Shown here one piece after another: positions 36,979 through 45,370 of a DNA stretch of 64,000 nt. Position numbers and translations under genes: made by a program. The first letter of the stretch is position 1, and the number at the start of each line of letters is the position of its first letter. Source of the stretch: Streptomyces sp. CMB-StM0423. GTDB taxonomy: Bacteria; Actinomycetota; Actinomycetes; Streptomycetales; Streptomycetaceae. The notes under the pieces were generated by a model. It was not told the origin of the DNA, did no database searches, and worked only from the letters and a program-made list of their open reading frames with translations. The stretch covers positions 1,240,001-1,304,000 of the forward strand of contig NZ_CP025407.1 in the NCBI RefSeq assembly GCF_002847285.1, given 5' to 3'.

Positions 36979-37158
36979 GAAGGACGGCCCGGCGGTCGGC
37001 ACCGGGCCGCACGGCCGCGAGCGGCCGGCAGGCGGCGGGCACGGCAAGCGGTGCGACTGGGCCTCGCACCGGCTCCCCCGCCCGCCCCCGGCCATGTCGC
37101 GCGGGCCCGCACGCCGGTCCGAGACGGCGCGCGGCCCCGCGGAACTCGCGGGCCGTCA

Positions 37159-37198
37159 GGGTCCCTTCCCCCGTTTCGCGTGGCGGGGGAAGGGGCCC
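37159..37198. promoter_or_regulatory. Second long hairpin in the 360-base gap before the response regulator
   Basis: The gene-free stretch 36933-37292 holds the terminator above, then about 180 bases with no signal I can read, then this hairpin. Its core is an 11-bp perfect stem (37163-37173 with 37184-37194), extendable to 15 pairs with one G-U. It ends 95 bases before the regulator start, so it may be a leader attenuator or a terminator for leftward transcription. Confidence 0.5.
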
Positions 37199-37292
37199 GC
37201 CGCCGACCGGAGTTGCACCCCCCGTGACGAAGCGGTGACGCACCGCCGGGTATCGTCACGCCCGCAGGGGGCCGGGGACGGGGCGTGTACAC

Positions 37293-37961
37293 ATGTCGAT
37301 CCGAGTCGTGGTCGCCGACGACCAGGCGCTGCTGCGCGGGAGCTTCCGGGTGCTGGTCGAGACGGCGCCCGGGCTCAGCGTGGTGGGCGAGGCGGCGACC
37401 GGGGCGGAGGCGGTGGGACTGGCGGCGGCGGAGCTGCCGGACGTGGTGCTGATGGACGTACGGATGCCGGGGGTCGACGGCATCGAGGCGACGCGGCAGA
37501 TCTGCGGCTCGTCCGCGACGGCCGGGGTGCGGGTGCTGATCCTGACGATGTTCGACCTCGACGAGTACGTGTACGGGGCGCTGCGCGCGGGCGCGAGCGG
37601 CTTCCTGCTCAAGGACACCCCGCCGGCGGAACTGCTGCGCGCGATCCGGGTCGTGGCCCGGGGGCAGGCGCTGCTGGCGCCGTCGGTGACGCAGCGCCTG
37701 ATCCGCCACTTCAGCCGGCTGCCGGAGCCGCTGCCGGACCTACCGCGGGATCTGACGCGGGTGACGGTGCGGGAGCAGGAGGTGCTGGTGCTGGTGGCGC
37801 GCGGGCTGGCGAACGGGGAGATCGCGGACCGGCTGGGGCTGAGCCTGCCGACGGTGAAGTCCCACGTGAGCCACCTCCTGACGAAGCTGGACGCCCGCGA
37901 CCGCATCCAACTGGTCATCACCGCCTACGAAACCGGCCTGGTAACCCCCTCCCGCCGGTAA
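37293..37961 (+). CDS. NarL/LuxR-family response regulator
   Basis: A 222-residue regulator. The receiver (about 1-120) has the acidic pair Asp9-Asp10, phospho-acceptor Asp55 (VVLMDVRMPG) and Lys in LLKDTPP. The LuxR helix-turn-helix spans about 155-215 (VTVREQEVLVLVARGLANGEIAD). All phosphorylation residues are intact. No kinase is on the same strand. The facing kinase pair lies beyond another regulator, so its partner may be the histidine kinase at 39787-41064. It converges with that second regulator gene. Confidence 0.9.
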   Translation: MSIRVVVADDQALLRGSFRVLVETAPGLSVVGEAATGAEAVGLAAAELPDVVLMDVRMPGVDGIEATRQICGSSATAGVRVLILTMFDLDEYVYGALRAGASGFLLKDTPPAELLRAIRVVARGQALLAPSVTQRLIRHFSRLPEPLPDLPRDLTRVTVREQEVLVLVARGLANGEIADRLGLSLPTVKSHVSHLLTKLDARDRIQLVITAYETGLVTPSRR

Positions 37962-37965
37962 CCGA

Positions 37966-38030
37966 TTACTCCCCCAACCCCGCCTCCCGCGCCCGCAACG
38001 TCACCGCGATCCGGTCCTGGACTCCCACGA
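37966..38030 (-). pseudogene. Duplicated 3' end of a response-regulator gene
   Basis: This 65-base piece matches the last about 20 codons of the adjacent regulator gene (38073-38137), 107 bases away. The first 30 bases are identical and about 55 of the first 60 match. The reading frame is kept and ends in its own stop (TAA versus TGA), giving almost the same tail (RAREAGLGE). It has no promoter or start and is a remnant of duplication or recombination at the junction of two converging regulator genes. Confidence 0.75.
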
Positions 38031-38072
38031 AACCCCTCCCACCCGCCGCCGACCGCAGGTCACTCCGCAGGG

Positions 38073-38735
38073 TCACTCCCCCAACCCCGCCTCCCGCGCC
38101 CGCAGCATCGCCGCTATCCGGTCCTGGACGCCCAGCTTCGTGAAGATGTTCGAGATGTGGTTGCGCACCGTCTTCTCCGACAGCACCAGCTCCCGCGCGA
38201 TCCGCCGGTTGTTGTAGCTGCGCGCGATCAGGTCCAGCACCTCCCGCTCCCGCTGCGTCAACTGCGGGAACGCCCGCCCCGCCGGCACCGTGTGCAGCGC
38301 CGAGAAGTACCGGCTCAGCCGCTCCGCCACCGCCGGGCTGAAGACCGCGCCGCCCGCCGCCACACACCGCACCGCCCCCAGCAGCTCCGCCCGCGACGCC
38401 GCCTTGTCGAGGTACCCGTACGCGCCCGCACGCAGCGCCGCCACCACCGCGTCGTCCTCCACCGACGCCGACATCACCAGCACCCGCGGCGAAGGACCTC
38501 CGCGGCGCGGGGAGTTGAGCTGCCGCGTCGCCTCCACCCCAGAACAGCCCGGCAGATGGAGGTCCATCAGCACCACGTCCACCCGCGCGTCCGGCTCCGC
38601 CAGCGCCGTCAGCGCGTCCTCGCCCGCCCCCGACTCGCCCGCGATCTCCAGGTCCGGCACGTTCTCCAGCGCCACCCGCACCCCGTCCCTGAACACCGGG
38701 TGGTCGTCCACGACGTACACCCGCACCGCGGTCAT
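38073..38735 (-). CDS. NarL/LuxR-family response regulator
   Basis: A 220-residue regulator. Receiver motifs are VVDDHPVF (Asp pair), phospho-acceptor Asp58 (VVLMDLHLPG) and Lys in YLDKAAS. The LuxR helix-turn-helix spans about 150-212 (LTQREREVLDLIARSYNNRRIAREL). Its ATG overlaps the stop of the histidine kinase gene upstream (ATGA), so the two form a cognate pair. Its 3' end has been duplicated downstream. Confidence 0.92.
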   Translation of the reverse strand: MTAVRVYVVDDHPVFRDGVRVALENVPDLEIAGESGAGEDALTALAEPDARVDVVLMDLHLPGCSGVEATRQLNSPRRGGPSPRVLVMSASVEDDAVVAALRAGAYGYLDKAASRAELLGAVRCVAAGGAVFSPAVAERLSRYFSALHTVPAGRAFPQLTQREREVLDLIARSYNNRRIARELVLSEKTVRNHISNIFTKLGVQDRIAAMLRAREAGLGE

Positions 38736-39733
38736 ACCGTCCCTCCCGGCAGCAGCGCGCGCACCAGCGTCCCGTGCGGCAGGTCCGTCCGCGGCAGTAT
38801 CCGCAGCGTGCCGCCCACCTCCTCCGCGCGCCGCGCCATCGACGCGATGCCCAGGCCCAGCGGGCGCCGCGGCGGGCGGCCCTGGCCGTCGTCCGCGATG
38901 TCCAGGCGCAGCGCCGTGGCCGACGTCCAGACCCCGAGCTGGACGGTACGGGCCGCGGCGTGCCGCAGCGCGTTGGTCAGCCCCTCGGCGGCGATCCGGT
39001 ACGCGGCCACCTCCACCGCCGGGTGCAGCGCGCGCAGCCGCCGCGGCACCCGGGCCCGTACCTCCGTGCCGCTGCCGTCGTGGCGGGCGGCGAGCCGGAC
39101 GAGCGCGCCGGCGAGCCCCGCCTCGGCCAGGTCGGGGGGCCGCAGGTCGTCGATGACCGAGCGGATCTCGGCGTTGATGCCGGCGGCGGTGCGGGCGGCG
39201 TCGGCGACGAGGCGGCGGCCCCGGGGCTCGTGCACGAGCAGGTCGGCCGCGGTCTCCAGGCGCAGCCGGATGCTGGCGAGGTTGCCGCCGAGGCCGTCGT
39301 GCAGGTCGCGGCGGAGCCGGTGCCGCTCGGCCTCGCGGGCGGCGACGACCTGGTCGCCGCGGCGGCGCAGCTCCTCGCGCAGCACCAGCGCGGCGACCAT
39401 CGGGGCCAGTTGGTCCACGTACGTATCGAGGCCGCAGCCGCGCGGCGGCGCGTAGAAGCTGAACACCCCGTAGACCTCGCCCTGGTGGACCAGCGGCCGG
39501 CGCACCGCGGGGGCCGCGGGCTCGCCGGCCCGGGCCCGGCAGCCGGCCGCTGCGCCGCGGCGCAGCGTGCGCAGGGCGGCGCCTGCGACGCCGAGGTGGG
39601 CGACCGCCAGCTCGCAGGCCAGCGTGACCGCCTCCGCCGGCCGCACGTCGTCGCGTATCCGTGCGGCGAGTAACCGCAACGCGGCCTGGACGCCCCGCTC
39701 GGGGCGCTCCTTCACCACGGCATGGGTCTCCAC
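38732..39733 (-). CDS. Sensor histidine kinase (GAF-like, HisKA_3)
   Basis: A 333-residue cytoplasmic kinase with no membrane segment. An N-terminal GAF-like sensor (about 15-125; LVHQGEVYGVFSFYAPP) contains cysteines that could bind a ligand. The phospho-acceptor His is in RLRRDLHDGLGGNLASIRLRLE. The ATPase domain has the N-box in YRIAAEGLTNALRHA and the G-box GLGIASMARRA. The GTG start at 39733 is the first in-frame start after GGGGGAAG; an alternative GTG follows a few codons later. It partners the regulator immediately downstream. Confidence 0.85.
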   Translation of the reverse strand: METHAVVKERPERGVQAALRLLAARIRDDVRPAEAVTLACELAVAHLGVAGAALRTLRRGAAAGCRARAGEPAAPAVRRPLVHQGEVYGVFSFYAPPRGCGLDTYVDQLAPMVAALVLREELRRRGDQVVAAREAERHRLRRDLHDGLGGNLASIRLRLETAADLLVHEPRGRRLVADAARTAAGINAEIRSVIDDLRPPDLAEAGLAGALVRLAARHDGSGTEVRARVPRRLRALHPAVEVAAYRIAAEGLTNALRHAAARTVQLGVWTSATALRLDIADDGQGRPPRRPLGLGIASMARRAEEVGGTLRILPRTDLPHGTLVRALLPGGTV

Positions 39734-39786
39734 CGTGTCACCATCGCTTCCCCCCCGCTGCCTGTGCGTGTCACCGTGCCCCGGGC

Positions 39787-41064
39787 TCAGGGTCCCGGCA
39801 CGCCCGACCGGACTCCGCTTCCCGGCGCCGGCTCGTACGGCAGCCGGGCCACCACCCGGTAGCCGCCGGCGGCCGCCGGACCCGCGTCGAGCACGCCGCC
39901 GTACATGGCGGCGCGCTCGCGCATGCCGACGAGCCCGTGGCCGCCGTCGGGCCACGCCTCCCGGTCGTGTGCGGCGCGGCCGTCGTCGGTCACCTCGATC
40001 CGTACGTCCTTGCCGTCGGCCTCGACGTCGACGCGGCAGGTCGCCACCCCGGCGTGCTTGACCACGTTGGTCAGCGACTCCTGCGCGATGCGGTAGACCG
40101 ACAGGCCCACGCCCGCGGGCACGTCGTCGAGTCCGCTGGTCGTCAGCTCCACCGCGACGCCCGCGGCGCGCACCCGGTCGGCGAGCGCGCCGAGTCCCGC
40201 GACGCCCGGCGTCGGGTCCAGGTTGCGCGGGTCGAGGTCGGGCGGGCCAGAGCAGGGGCCGGTGGGGGCACCGGTGTCGACGCGCAGCACCCGCAGCATG
40301 CTGCGGAGTTCGGCCAGCGCCTCGCGGCTGATGGACTCGATGGCCCGCAGCGACTCGACGACCTCGGCGGGCCGTTCGGCGGCCACGTGGTTGGCCACCG
40401 ACGCCTTGACGGCGATGAGCCCGATGCTGTGCGTCACGACGTCGTGCAGCTCGCGGGCCACGCGCAGCCGTTCGCCGGCGACGGCGCGCAGCGCCAGCTC
40501 CTCCGCGGCCCGGGCCGCGGCCAGCCGCCGGTCCCGTACCACCCGCCCGGCGACCCAGGCGGTGGCAGGGAGCAGCACGGCGAAGCCGAGCGTCTGGGGG
40601 TGCACGGGTACGTCGCCGAACAGCCCGGCGGCGGCCAGGCAGAGCGGCCCGCCGGCGAGCACGGCGGCCACGACGCGGGCGTCCACGTCGCGGCGCGGCT
40701 GGGTGAGCGCCACCGGGTAGAGCGTGTACGCGACGGCGGCGAACCCCGCGGCGCCCCAGCCCAGCGGCCACGCCGCCACCGCGGTGGCGAGGCTCGCGCA
40801 GCAGGCGGGCAGCGGGTATAAGCGGCGCAGCGCGGGCGCGACGGCGGTGGCCGCGGCGACGGCGGCGACGAGCCAGCCGGGCGGGTGCGAGCGTACGGGC
40901 AGCGGCGCGAGCGCGGTGAGCACCGCCAGGCCCGCGAAGCCGGCGGCGGCGAGCAGGTCCAGCGGCACCACCCGGCCGCGCCGCCGCGGTCGGTGGTGCC
41001 GGGCTGTGCCTCCGTCGCTTCCGTCGCTCTGCACGGGAGGACCATAGAGGGCACGGGGTGCCAT
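39787..41064 (-). CDS. Sensor histidine kinase (membrane, HisKA_3), without adjacent regulator
   Basis: A 425-residue kinase. The N-terminal about 165 residues contain about six membrane helices (LDLLAAAGFAGLAVLTALA onward). The His is in RVARELHDVVTHSIGLIAV, and the ATPase has the N-box YRIAQESLTNVVKHA and G-box DGGHGLVGMRERA. GGAAGGAGGCGC right before the ATG at 41064 decides this start over one 8 codons earlier. It has no response-regulator gene of its own in the same operon, being squeezed between another kinase and vanS. The regulator at 37293 is a candidate partner. Confidence 0.88.
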   Translation of the reverse strand: MAPRALYGPPVQSDGSDGGTARHHRPRRRGRVVPLDLLAAAGFAGLAVLTALAPLPVRSHPPGWLVAAVAAATAVAPALRRLYPLPACCASLATAVAAWPLGWGAAGFAAVAYTLYPVALTQPRRDVDARVVAAVLAGGPLCLAAAGLFGDVPVHPQTLGFAVLLPATAWVAGRVVRDRRLAAARAAEELALRAVAGERLRVARELHDVVTHSIGLIAVKASVANHVAAERPAEVVESLRAIESISREALAELRSMLRVLRVDTGAPTGPCSGPPDLDPRNLDPTPGVAGLGALADRVRAAGVAVELTTSGLDDVPAGVGLSVYRIAQESLTNVVKHAGVATCRVDVEADGKDVRIEVTDDGRAAHDREAWPDGGHGLVGMRERAAMYGGVLDAGPAAAGGYRVVARLPYEPAPGSGVRSGVPGP

Positions 41065-41154
41065 GCGCCTCCTTCCCGAGTAGGTCATCCTCACGCACGA
41101 TAGGCGAAGCAGCACGGTCGGTGACATCCCGGGGCACCGGAAACTCCCGGTTCG

Positions 41155-42249
41155 TCAGGTGCGGGAGTGCGGGGCTGCCGGCGGCAGTTCCACGGTGACG
41201 CGGAGCCCGCCGGCGGGGCGCGGGGTGAGGGTGAGCGTTCCGTCGTGCGCGTGGGTGAGGGTTTCGACGATGGCCAGGCCGAGGCCGACGCCGGCGCGGT
41301 CGCTGTGGACGCGCTCGGTGCCGCGCTGGAACGGCTCGGTGAGCGTCGGGACCAGCTCGGGGGGGACGTGCTCGCCGGTGTTCTCGACGGTGAGCACCGC
41401 ACCGGTGTGGTGGACGCGGGTACGCACCCGGACGACTCCCCGTTCCGGCACGTTGTGGACGATCGCGTTGTGCACGAGGTTCGTGGTCAACTGCAGCAGG
41501 AGCGCCGGCGACCCGAGCGCCGGTGTGATGTCGCCGGAGGTCTCGATGGTGACACCGCGCTTCTCGGCGAGCGGGAGCAGCACCTCGGTGGCCTCTTCCG
41601 CGAGCAGGGACAGGTCGACGCGCTCCCGGGTGAAGGACCGCTGTTCGGCACGGCTGAGCAGGAGCAGCGCCTCGGTGAGGTCGATCGCGCGGGCGTTGAC
41701 GGTGCGCAGCCGGTCGACGAGCTTGCCGGGCTCGTGCGTCGGATCGTTGTGGGCCACGTCGAGGAGCGACTTCGAGATCGCGAGCGGCGTACGCAGCTCG
41801 TGTGAGGCGTTGGCCGCGAATCTCCGCTGCTCGGCGACGTGGGCTTCGAGCCGGGCGAGCATCGTGTCGAAGGCGTCGGCGAGTTCGCGGAACTCGTCCC
41901 TGCGGCCCGGCAGCCGGATCCGGTGGGAGAGCGAGCCGTTCGTGGCCATGCGGGTGGCGTCGGTGATGCGCGTCAGCGGGGCGAGCATGCGGCCGGCGAG
42001 GATCCATCCGCCCAGGAGGCCGAACCCCAGGAGGAACAGCATGACCGCGGCGGCGGTGGGGGCGAACCCGCGTACGAAGGTGGTGCCGGGGGTCGCCCTC
42101 CATGCCCCCTCCGGGTTGGTCTGCAGCCACCCCTCCCGCACGAGGAACAGTCCTATGGCGGCGAGCAGCAGGGCACCCGCGAGCATGAGGAATCCGGCGT
42201 AGCTGAGGGTGAGCTTGACGCGAACGCTCAGCCCCGACCGCCTATTCAC
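41155..42249 (-). CDS. vanS: Vancomycin-resistance sensor histidine kinase VanS
   Basis: A 364-residue OmpR-system kinase. Two membrane helices (about 12-32 and 56-80) enclose a short external loop. HAMP follows (GGWILAGRMLAPLTRITDATRMA), then the phospho-acceptor in FAANASHELRTPLA, N-box NLVHNAIVHN and G-boxes VENTGE and RAGVGLGLAIV. The opening RRSGLSVRVKLTLSYAGF and the HAMP region closely resemble S. coelicolor VanS as I remember it; the external loop, which senses glycopeptide, differs most. The GTG at 42249, with GGGAGAGG before it, matches that family start. Its expected partner VanR (OmpR type) is not in the window. Confidence 0.93.
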   Translation of the reverse strand: MNRRSGLSVRVKLTLSYAGFLMLAGALLLAAIGLFLVREGWLQTNPEGAWRATPGTTFVRGFAPTAAAVMLFLLGFGLLGGWILAGRMLAPLTRITDATRMATNGSLSHRIRLPGRRDEFRELADAFDTMLARLEAHVAEQRRFAANASHELRTPLAISKSLLDVAHNDPTHEPGKLVDRLRTVNARAIDLTEALLLLSRAEQRSFTRERVDLSLLAEEATEVLLPLAEKRGVTIETSGDITPALGSPALLLQLTTNLVHNAIVHNVPERGVVRVRTRVHHTGAVLTVENTGEHVPPELVPTLTEPFQRGTERVHSDRAGVGLGLAIVETLTHAHDGTLTLTPRPAGGLRVTVELPPAAPHSRT

Positions 42250-42337
42250 GGCCGCGCCTCTCCCGTCCGGTGCCGGGCGCCGCACCGGCGGCCGGACCGG
42301 GCCGGCCCTCGCCTGTCACAACGTGCATGGCACTCAT
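42242..42337 (-). CDS. 31-codon ORF coupled to vanS, where vanR would be expected
   Basis: An ATG ORF of 31 codons (MSAMHVVTGEGRPG at the start, RERRGRE at the end). Its TAG stop overlaps the vanS GTG by 8 bases. In van loci of streptomycetes vanR ends by running into vanS in this way, so the ORF stands where the vanR 3' end should be. The body shows no receiver or DNA-binding residue. It may be a leader peptide or the scar of a vanR deletion. That it is translated is unproven. Confidence 0.4.
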   Translation of the reverse strand: MSAMHVVTGEGRPGPAAGAAPGTGRERRGRE

Positions 42338-42353
42338 GCTAGGAGTCGGGGCA

Positions 42354-42375
42354 TATCGTCCAGATATCGAAAACC
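42354..42375. promoter_or_regulatory. VanR-box-like element in the vanS-vanK gap (fourth copy)
   Basis: TATCG-TCCAGA-TATCG followed by AAAACC repeats the 11-base-phased half-sites of the vanK, murF2 and vanH promoters. The downstream part is less like a full module. It lies 106 bases before vanK and 17 bases before the small ORF linked to vanS, so it could serve vanS or be left from a lost vanJ or vanR promoter. Confidence 0.6.
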
Positions 42376-42415
42376 GCCCGCATCCGGACGAGGGCCGGTG
42401 ACCCTACCTGCCGGA

Positions 42416-42480
42416 GCATGTCGTCGGCGTATCGAAAACCCCATACGTGCGGACAACACCGGGCCGTCTTGGCTGGCCGC
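42416..42480 (+). promoter_or_regulatory. vanK promoter with VanR-box-like repeat
   Basis: Half-sites TGTCG-TCGGCG-TATCG start at 42419, followed by GAAAACC, CATACG (a possible -10 region) and CAACACCG. The 60 bases before the ATG match those before murF2 at 46 positions without gaps, and the pattern also fits vanH. This shows a shared control element. Confidence 0.75.
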
Positions 42481-43689
42481 ATGTCCTCCAGTGAGCCGGG
42501 CCGAACCGCGCACCGACAAGGGCCGGGAGTCCCGGGCCCGAGCCTGACCGTCCGGCCGATCACCGCCGCCGAGCACCTGGCGTTCGTACGGCGGCAGCGG
42601 TCGGTCAGCTTCCTGCAGACCCCGGCGTGGGGCCGCGTCAAGACCGAGTGGCGCAGCGAGTCCCTCGGCTGGTACGACGGCCGGGAGCTGGTCGGCGCCG
42701 GGCTCGTCCTGCACCGCCCGGTGCCGCGGCTCGACCGCTTCACGCTGGCCTACCTGCCCGAGGGCCCGGCCGTCGACTGGACCGGCGAGATCGGCGCGTG
42801 GCTCGACCCGCTGGCCGCCCGGCTCAAGGCGGACGGCGCGTTCGCGATCCGGCTCGGCCCTCCGGTGCGTACCGCCACCTGGCACGCGGGCCAGGTCAAG
42901 GAGGGCATCGCCGACCCGGGCGTCAAGCGCCTCACCGACGTGTCCGGGCACTGGGCCGACCCGGTCGGCACCCGCGTCGCCGGCCGGCTTCGGGACGCCG
43001 GCTGGCTGCCGCAGAGCCCCGAGGACGGGTTCGGAACCGGGCATCCGCAGTTCAAGTTCGAGATCCCGCTGGCCGGGAGGACCGAGGACGACCTGCTCGC
43101 GGGCATGAACCAGCTCTGGCGCCGCAACATCAAGAAGGCGGCCAAGGCGGGTGTCGAGGTCACGGTCGGCGGGAACCCCGAGAGCCCCGCGGACCTCGGG
43201 GCGTTCCACGGCCTGTACGCCCACACCGCCGAGCGCGACCGCTTCACGCCGCGGCCGCCGGGCTACTTCGAGACCATGTTCGCCGCGCTGAACGCCGAGG
43301 ACCCCGAGCGCATCAAGCTCTATCTGGCCCGGCACCGGGGCGACCTGGTCGCCGCCGCCGTCCTGGTCCGCGTCGGCGCCCACGCGGTGTACGCCTACGG
43401 CGCCTCCTCCACGGCGCACCGCGACGTGCGCGGCTCCAACGCCTGCCAGTGGGCGATGATCCGCGACTCGCTGGCGGCCGGCTGCGACGTCTACGACCTG
43501 CGCGGCATCACCCCGACCCTGGACGCCGACGACCCGCACCTCGGGCTGATCCAGTTCAAGGCCGGCACCGGCGGCCAGGCCGTACGGTACGTCGGCGAGT
43601 GGGATCTGCCGCTGCGGCCGATGGTCTACCGCGCTTTCGACCTCTATCTGAAGCGGCGCGAGTCCCGCAGGCGGCGGGGGCGGTCGTGA
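42481..43689 (+). CDS. vanK: FemABX-family peptidyltransferase, VanK-like
   Basis: A 402-residue FemX-type enzyme of two GNAT-like halves that adds the first amino acid of the cross-bridge to lipid-linked peptidoglycan precursor. Landmarks are SFLQTPAWGRVKTEW near residue 50, LAGMNQLWRRNIKKAAKAGV in the middle and RGSNACQWAMIRDSLAAG with YDLRGI at the end. In S. coelicolor the ordinary FemX cannot use D-Ala-D-Lac precursors and VanK is needed for growth in the resistant state. The start at 42481 was chosen because the upstream in-frame ORF extension is promoter sequence shared with two other genes. Confidence 0.9.
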   Translation: MSSSEPGRTAHRQGPGVPGPSLTVRPITAAEHLAFVRRQRSVSFLQTPAWGRVKTEWRSESLGWYDGRELVGAGLVLHRPVPRLDRFTLAYLPEGPAVDWTGEIGAWLDPLAARLKADGAFAIRLGPPVRTATWHAGQVKEGIADPGVKRLTDVSGHWADPVGTRVAGRLRDAGWLPQSPEDGFGTGHPQFKFEIPLAGRTEDDLLAGMNQLWRRNIKKAAKAGVEVTVGGNPESPADLGAFHGLYAHTAERDRFTPRPPGYFETMFAALNAEDPERIKLYLARHRGDLVAAAVLVRVGAHAVYAYGASSTAHRDVRGSNACQWAMIRDSLAAGCDVYDLRGITPTLDADDPHLGLIQFKAGTGGQAVRYVGEWDLPLRPMVYRAFDLYLKRRESRRRRGRS

Positions 43690-43794
43690 GGTCCGGGGTA
43701 GTCCCGGGCCCGGGTCCGGCTCGCGACCTGCCGTGACCCGGCCGTCCGCAGGGCGGCGGCGGGGCGGCACCGATCTCCCGGCTCGCCCCACCCG

Positions 43795-45219
43795 CTACGC
43801 GAGTGCGGCGGCGACCTCGTCGAGTCCCGCCCCGCGGGACGCCTTGACGAGCACCACGTCGCCGGCGGCGAGGTTGCCGCGCAGCCAGTCGACGGCGGCG
43901 GCGTTGCCGGCCAGCGCCACCGCCCGCTCCCCGGCACCGTCGGCGATCGGCCGGGCGGCCTCGCCGACCGCGAGCACCAGGTCGGCCCGGGAGGCGGCGT
44001 ATGCGCCGACGGCCCGGTGCGCGGCCCGGCTCTCCTCGCCCAGCTCCAGCATCTCGCCGAGGACGGCGATGCGGCGCCCGCCCTCGATCGCCGAGAGCGC
44101 GTCCAGGGCCGCGCGGACGGAATCGGGGTTGGCGTTGTACGAGTCGTTGAGCAGGGTCACGCCGCCGGGGAGGTCGCGCAGTTCCATGCGCCATTTCGAC
44201 AACGAGGCGGTGGCCAGCCCCTGCGCGGCCACGTCGAGGGGAACTCCCGCCGCCAGTCCCGCCGCCGCGGCGGCGGACGCGTTCACCGCCTGGTGGGCGC
44301 CCACGAGCGGCAGCGCGACGCGCGCCGAGGCGTCGGCGGTCCGCAGCGTGAAGGACGGCCGCCCGGACGCGTCCAGCACCAGGTCGAGCACCCGCACGTC
44401 GGCGTGCTCCGCCCGGCCGAAGGTGAGCACCGGGCCGTCGGTGAGCGCGCGCATCGCGACGACCCGCGGATCGTCGGCGTTGAGGACGGCCGTGCCGCCG
44501 GGCGCCAGCCCCTGCACCAGCTCGCCCTTGGCCGTGGCGATGGCCCCGCGCGAGCCGAACTCGCCGAGGTGCGCCTGGCCGACGTTGAGGACGACGGCGA
44601 CGTCGGGCGCGACCAGGCCGGTGAGCGCGGCGATGTCGCCGATGCGGCGGGCCCCCATCTCCAGGACGAGGAACCGGGTGCCCAGGTCGGCGCGCAGCAT
44701 GGTCAGCGGCACCCCCAGCTCGTTGTTGAGCGAGCCGATCGTGGCGGTCGTCGGCGCGGTGCCCGACAGCACGGCGGCCAGCAGGTCCTTGGTGCCGGTC
44801 TTGCCCTGAGAGCCGGTCAGCCCGAACACGGTCAGCCCGCGGCGCAGCCGGGCCACGACGTGGGCGGCCAGCCGCTGCAGCGCCGCCTGGACGTCCTCGA
44901 CGACGACGGTGGGCAGCGGCGTGGGCCGGGAGCCGAGCACGGCCACCACGCCGGCCCGCCCGGCCTGCCCGGCGTAGTCATGGCCATCGACGCGCTCCCC
45001 GGCGACGGCGACGAAGAGGCCGCCCGGCTCGGCCTGCCGCCCGTCGAGCACGGCCGGGGCGGTCACCGTCACGGCACCGTCGCCCTCGACCGTCCCGCCG
45101 ACGACCGCGGCGATCTCGCGGAGGCCGAGCGGGACGATGCCCGCGCGGCGCGGGAGCCGGGCAGCGGGAGCGAGGCCGGAGAGATAGAGGTAGGAAGAGG
45201 CTCGTTCGCTGTGGGTCAC
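43795..45219 (-). CDS. murF2: UDP-MurNAc-tripeptide-D-alanyl-D-alanine/D-lactate ligase, second MurF
   Basis: A 474-residue Mur ligase. The N-terminal domain (about 30-110) binds UDP-MurNAc-tripeptide, the P-loop is in [15 protein letters not shown], a central-domain His/Glu block is in [12 protein letters not shown], and the C-terminal domain starts near [16 protein letters not shown]. It joins the dipeptide or depsipeptide to the stem peptide. As part of a van regulon a second MurF would favour D-Ala-D-Lac; glycopeptide-producer clusters carry such a murF2. It is divergent from vanH and begins from the same promoter module. It converges with vanK. The GTG start is at the same distance from the module as in vanK. 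Confidence 0.88.
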   Translation of the reverse strand: MTHSERASSYLYLSGLAPAARLPRRAGIVPLGLREIAAVVGGTVEGDGAVTVTAPAVLDGRQAEPGGLFVAVAGERVDGHDYAGQAGRAGVVAVLGSRPTPLPTVVVEDVQAALQRLAAHVVARLRRGLTVFGLTGSQGKTGTKDLLAAVLSGTAPTTATIGSLNNELGVPLTMLRADLGTRFLVLEMGARRIGDIAALTGLVAPDVAVVLNVGQAHLGEFGSRGAIATAKGELVQGLAPGGTAVLNADDPRVVAMRALTDGPVLTFGRAEHADVRVLDLVLDASGRPSFTLRTADASARVALPLVGAHQAVNASAAAAAGLAAGVPLDVAAQGLATASLSKWRMELRDLPGGVTLLNDSYNANPDSVRAALDALSAIEGGRRIAVLGEMLELGEESRAAHRAVGAYAASRADLVLAVGEAARPIADGAGERAVALAGNAAAVDWLRGNLAAGDVVLVKASRGAGLDEVAAALA

Positions 45220-45286
45220 GCCTCCAGTCAAGGAAGCACGGTGTTGCGGGCGCGTATGCGGATTTCGATATGCCGACGATACGCCC
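45220..45286 (-). promoter_or_regulatory. murF2 promoter with VanR-box-like repeat
   Basis: On the minus strand TATCG-TCGGCA-TATCG is followed by GAAATCC, CATACG and CAACACCG, and the GTG start comes 60 bases after the first TCG. It is back to back with the vanH box in a 151-base divergent gap. Confidence 0.75.
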
Positions 45287-45305
45287 TGACCAACACCAAC
45301 CGGCC

Positions 45306-45370
45306 ACATATCGCCGGGATATGGGAAAGAGGATACGCCCCGGCAACACCGCGTCCCGTTTGCTGCAGGC
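45306..45370 (+). promoter_or_regulatory. vanHAX promoter with VanR-box-like repeat
   Basis: CATATCG-CCGGGA-TATGG is followed by GAAA, GATACG and CAACACCG at the same distances from the ATG as in the vanK and murF2 modules. It is the most diverged of the three. Confidence 0.75.

Noticed and set aside
37293..38735. The two response regulators as candidate VanR
   Set aside because: Both have LuxR-type helix-turn-helix domains, while VanR is an OmpR-type winged-helix regulator.
38732..42130. A 1132-residue open frame joining several kinases
   Set aside because: Only the last 333 codons show kinase motifs; the remainder is a wrong-frame shadow of the kinase at 39787 and of vanS.
42418..42480. 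A longer N-terminus for vanK
   Set aside because: The extra 21 codons are part of the promoter module shared with murF2 and vanH, so translation begins at 42481.
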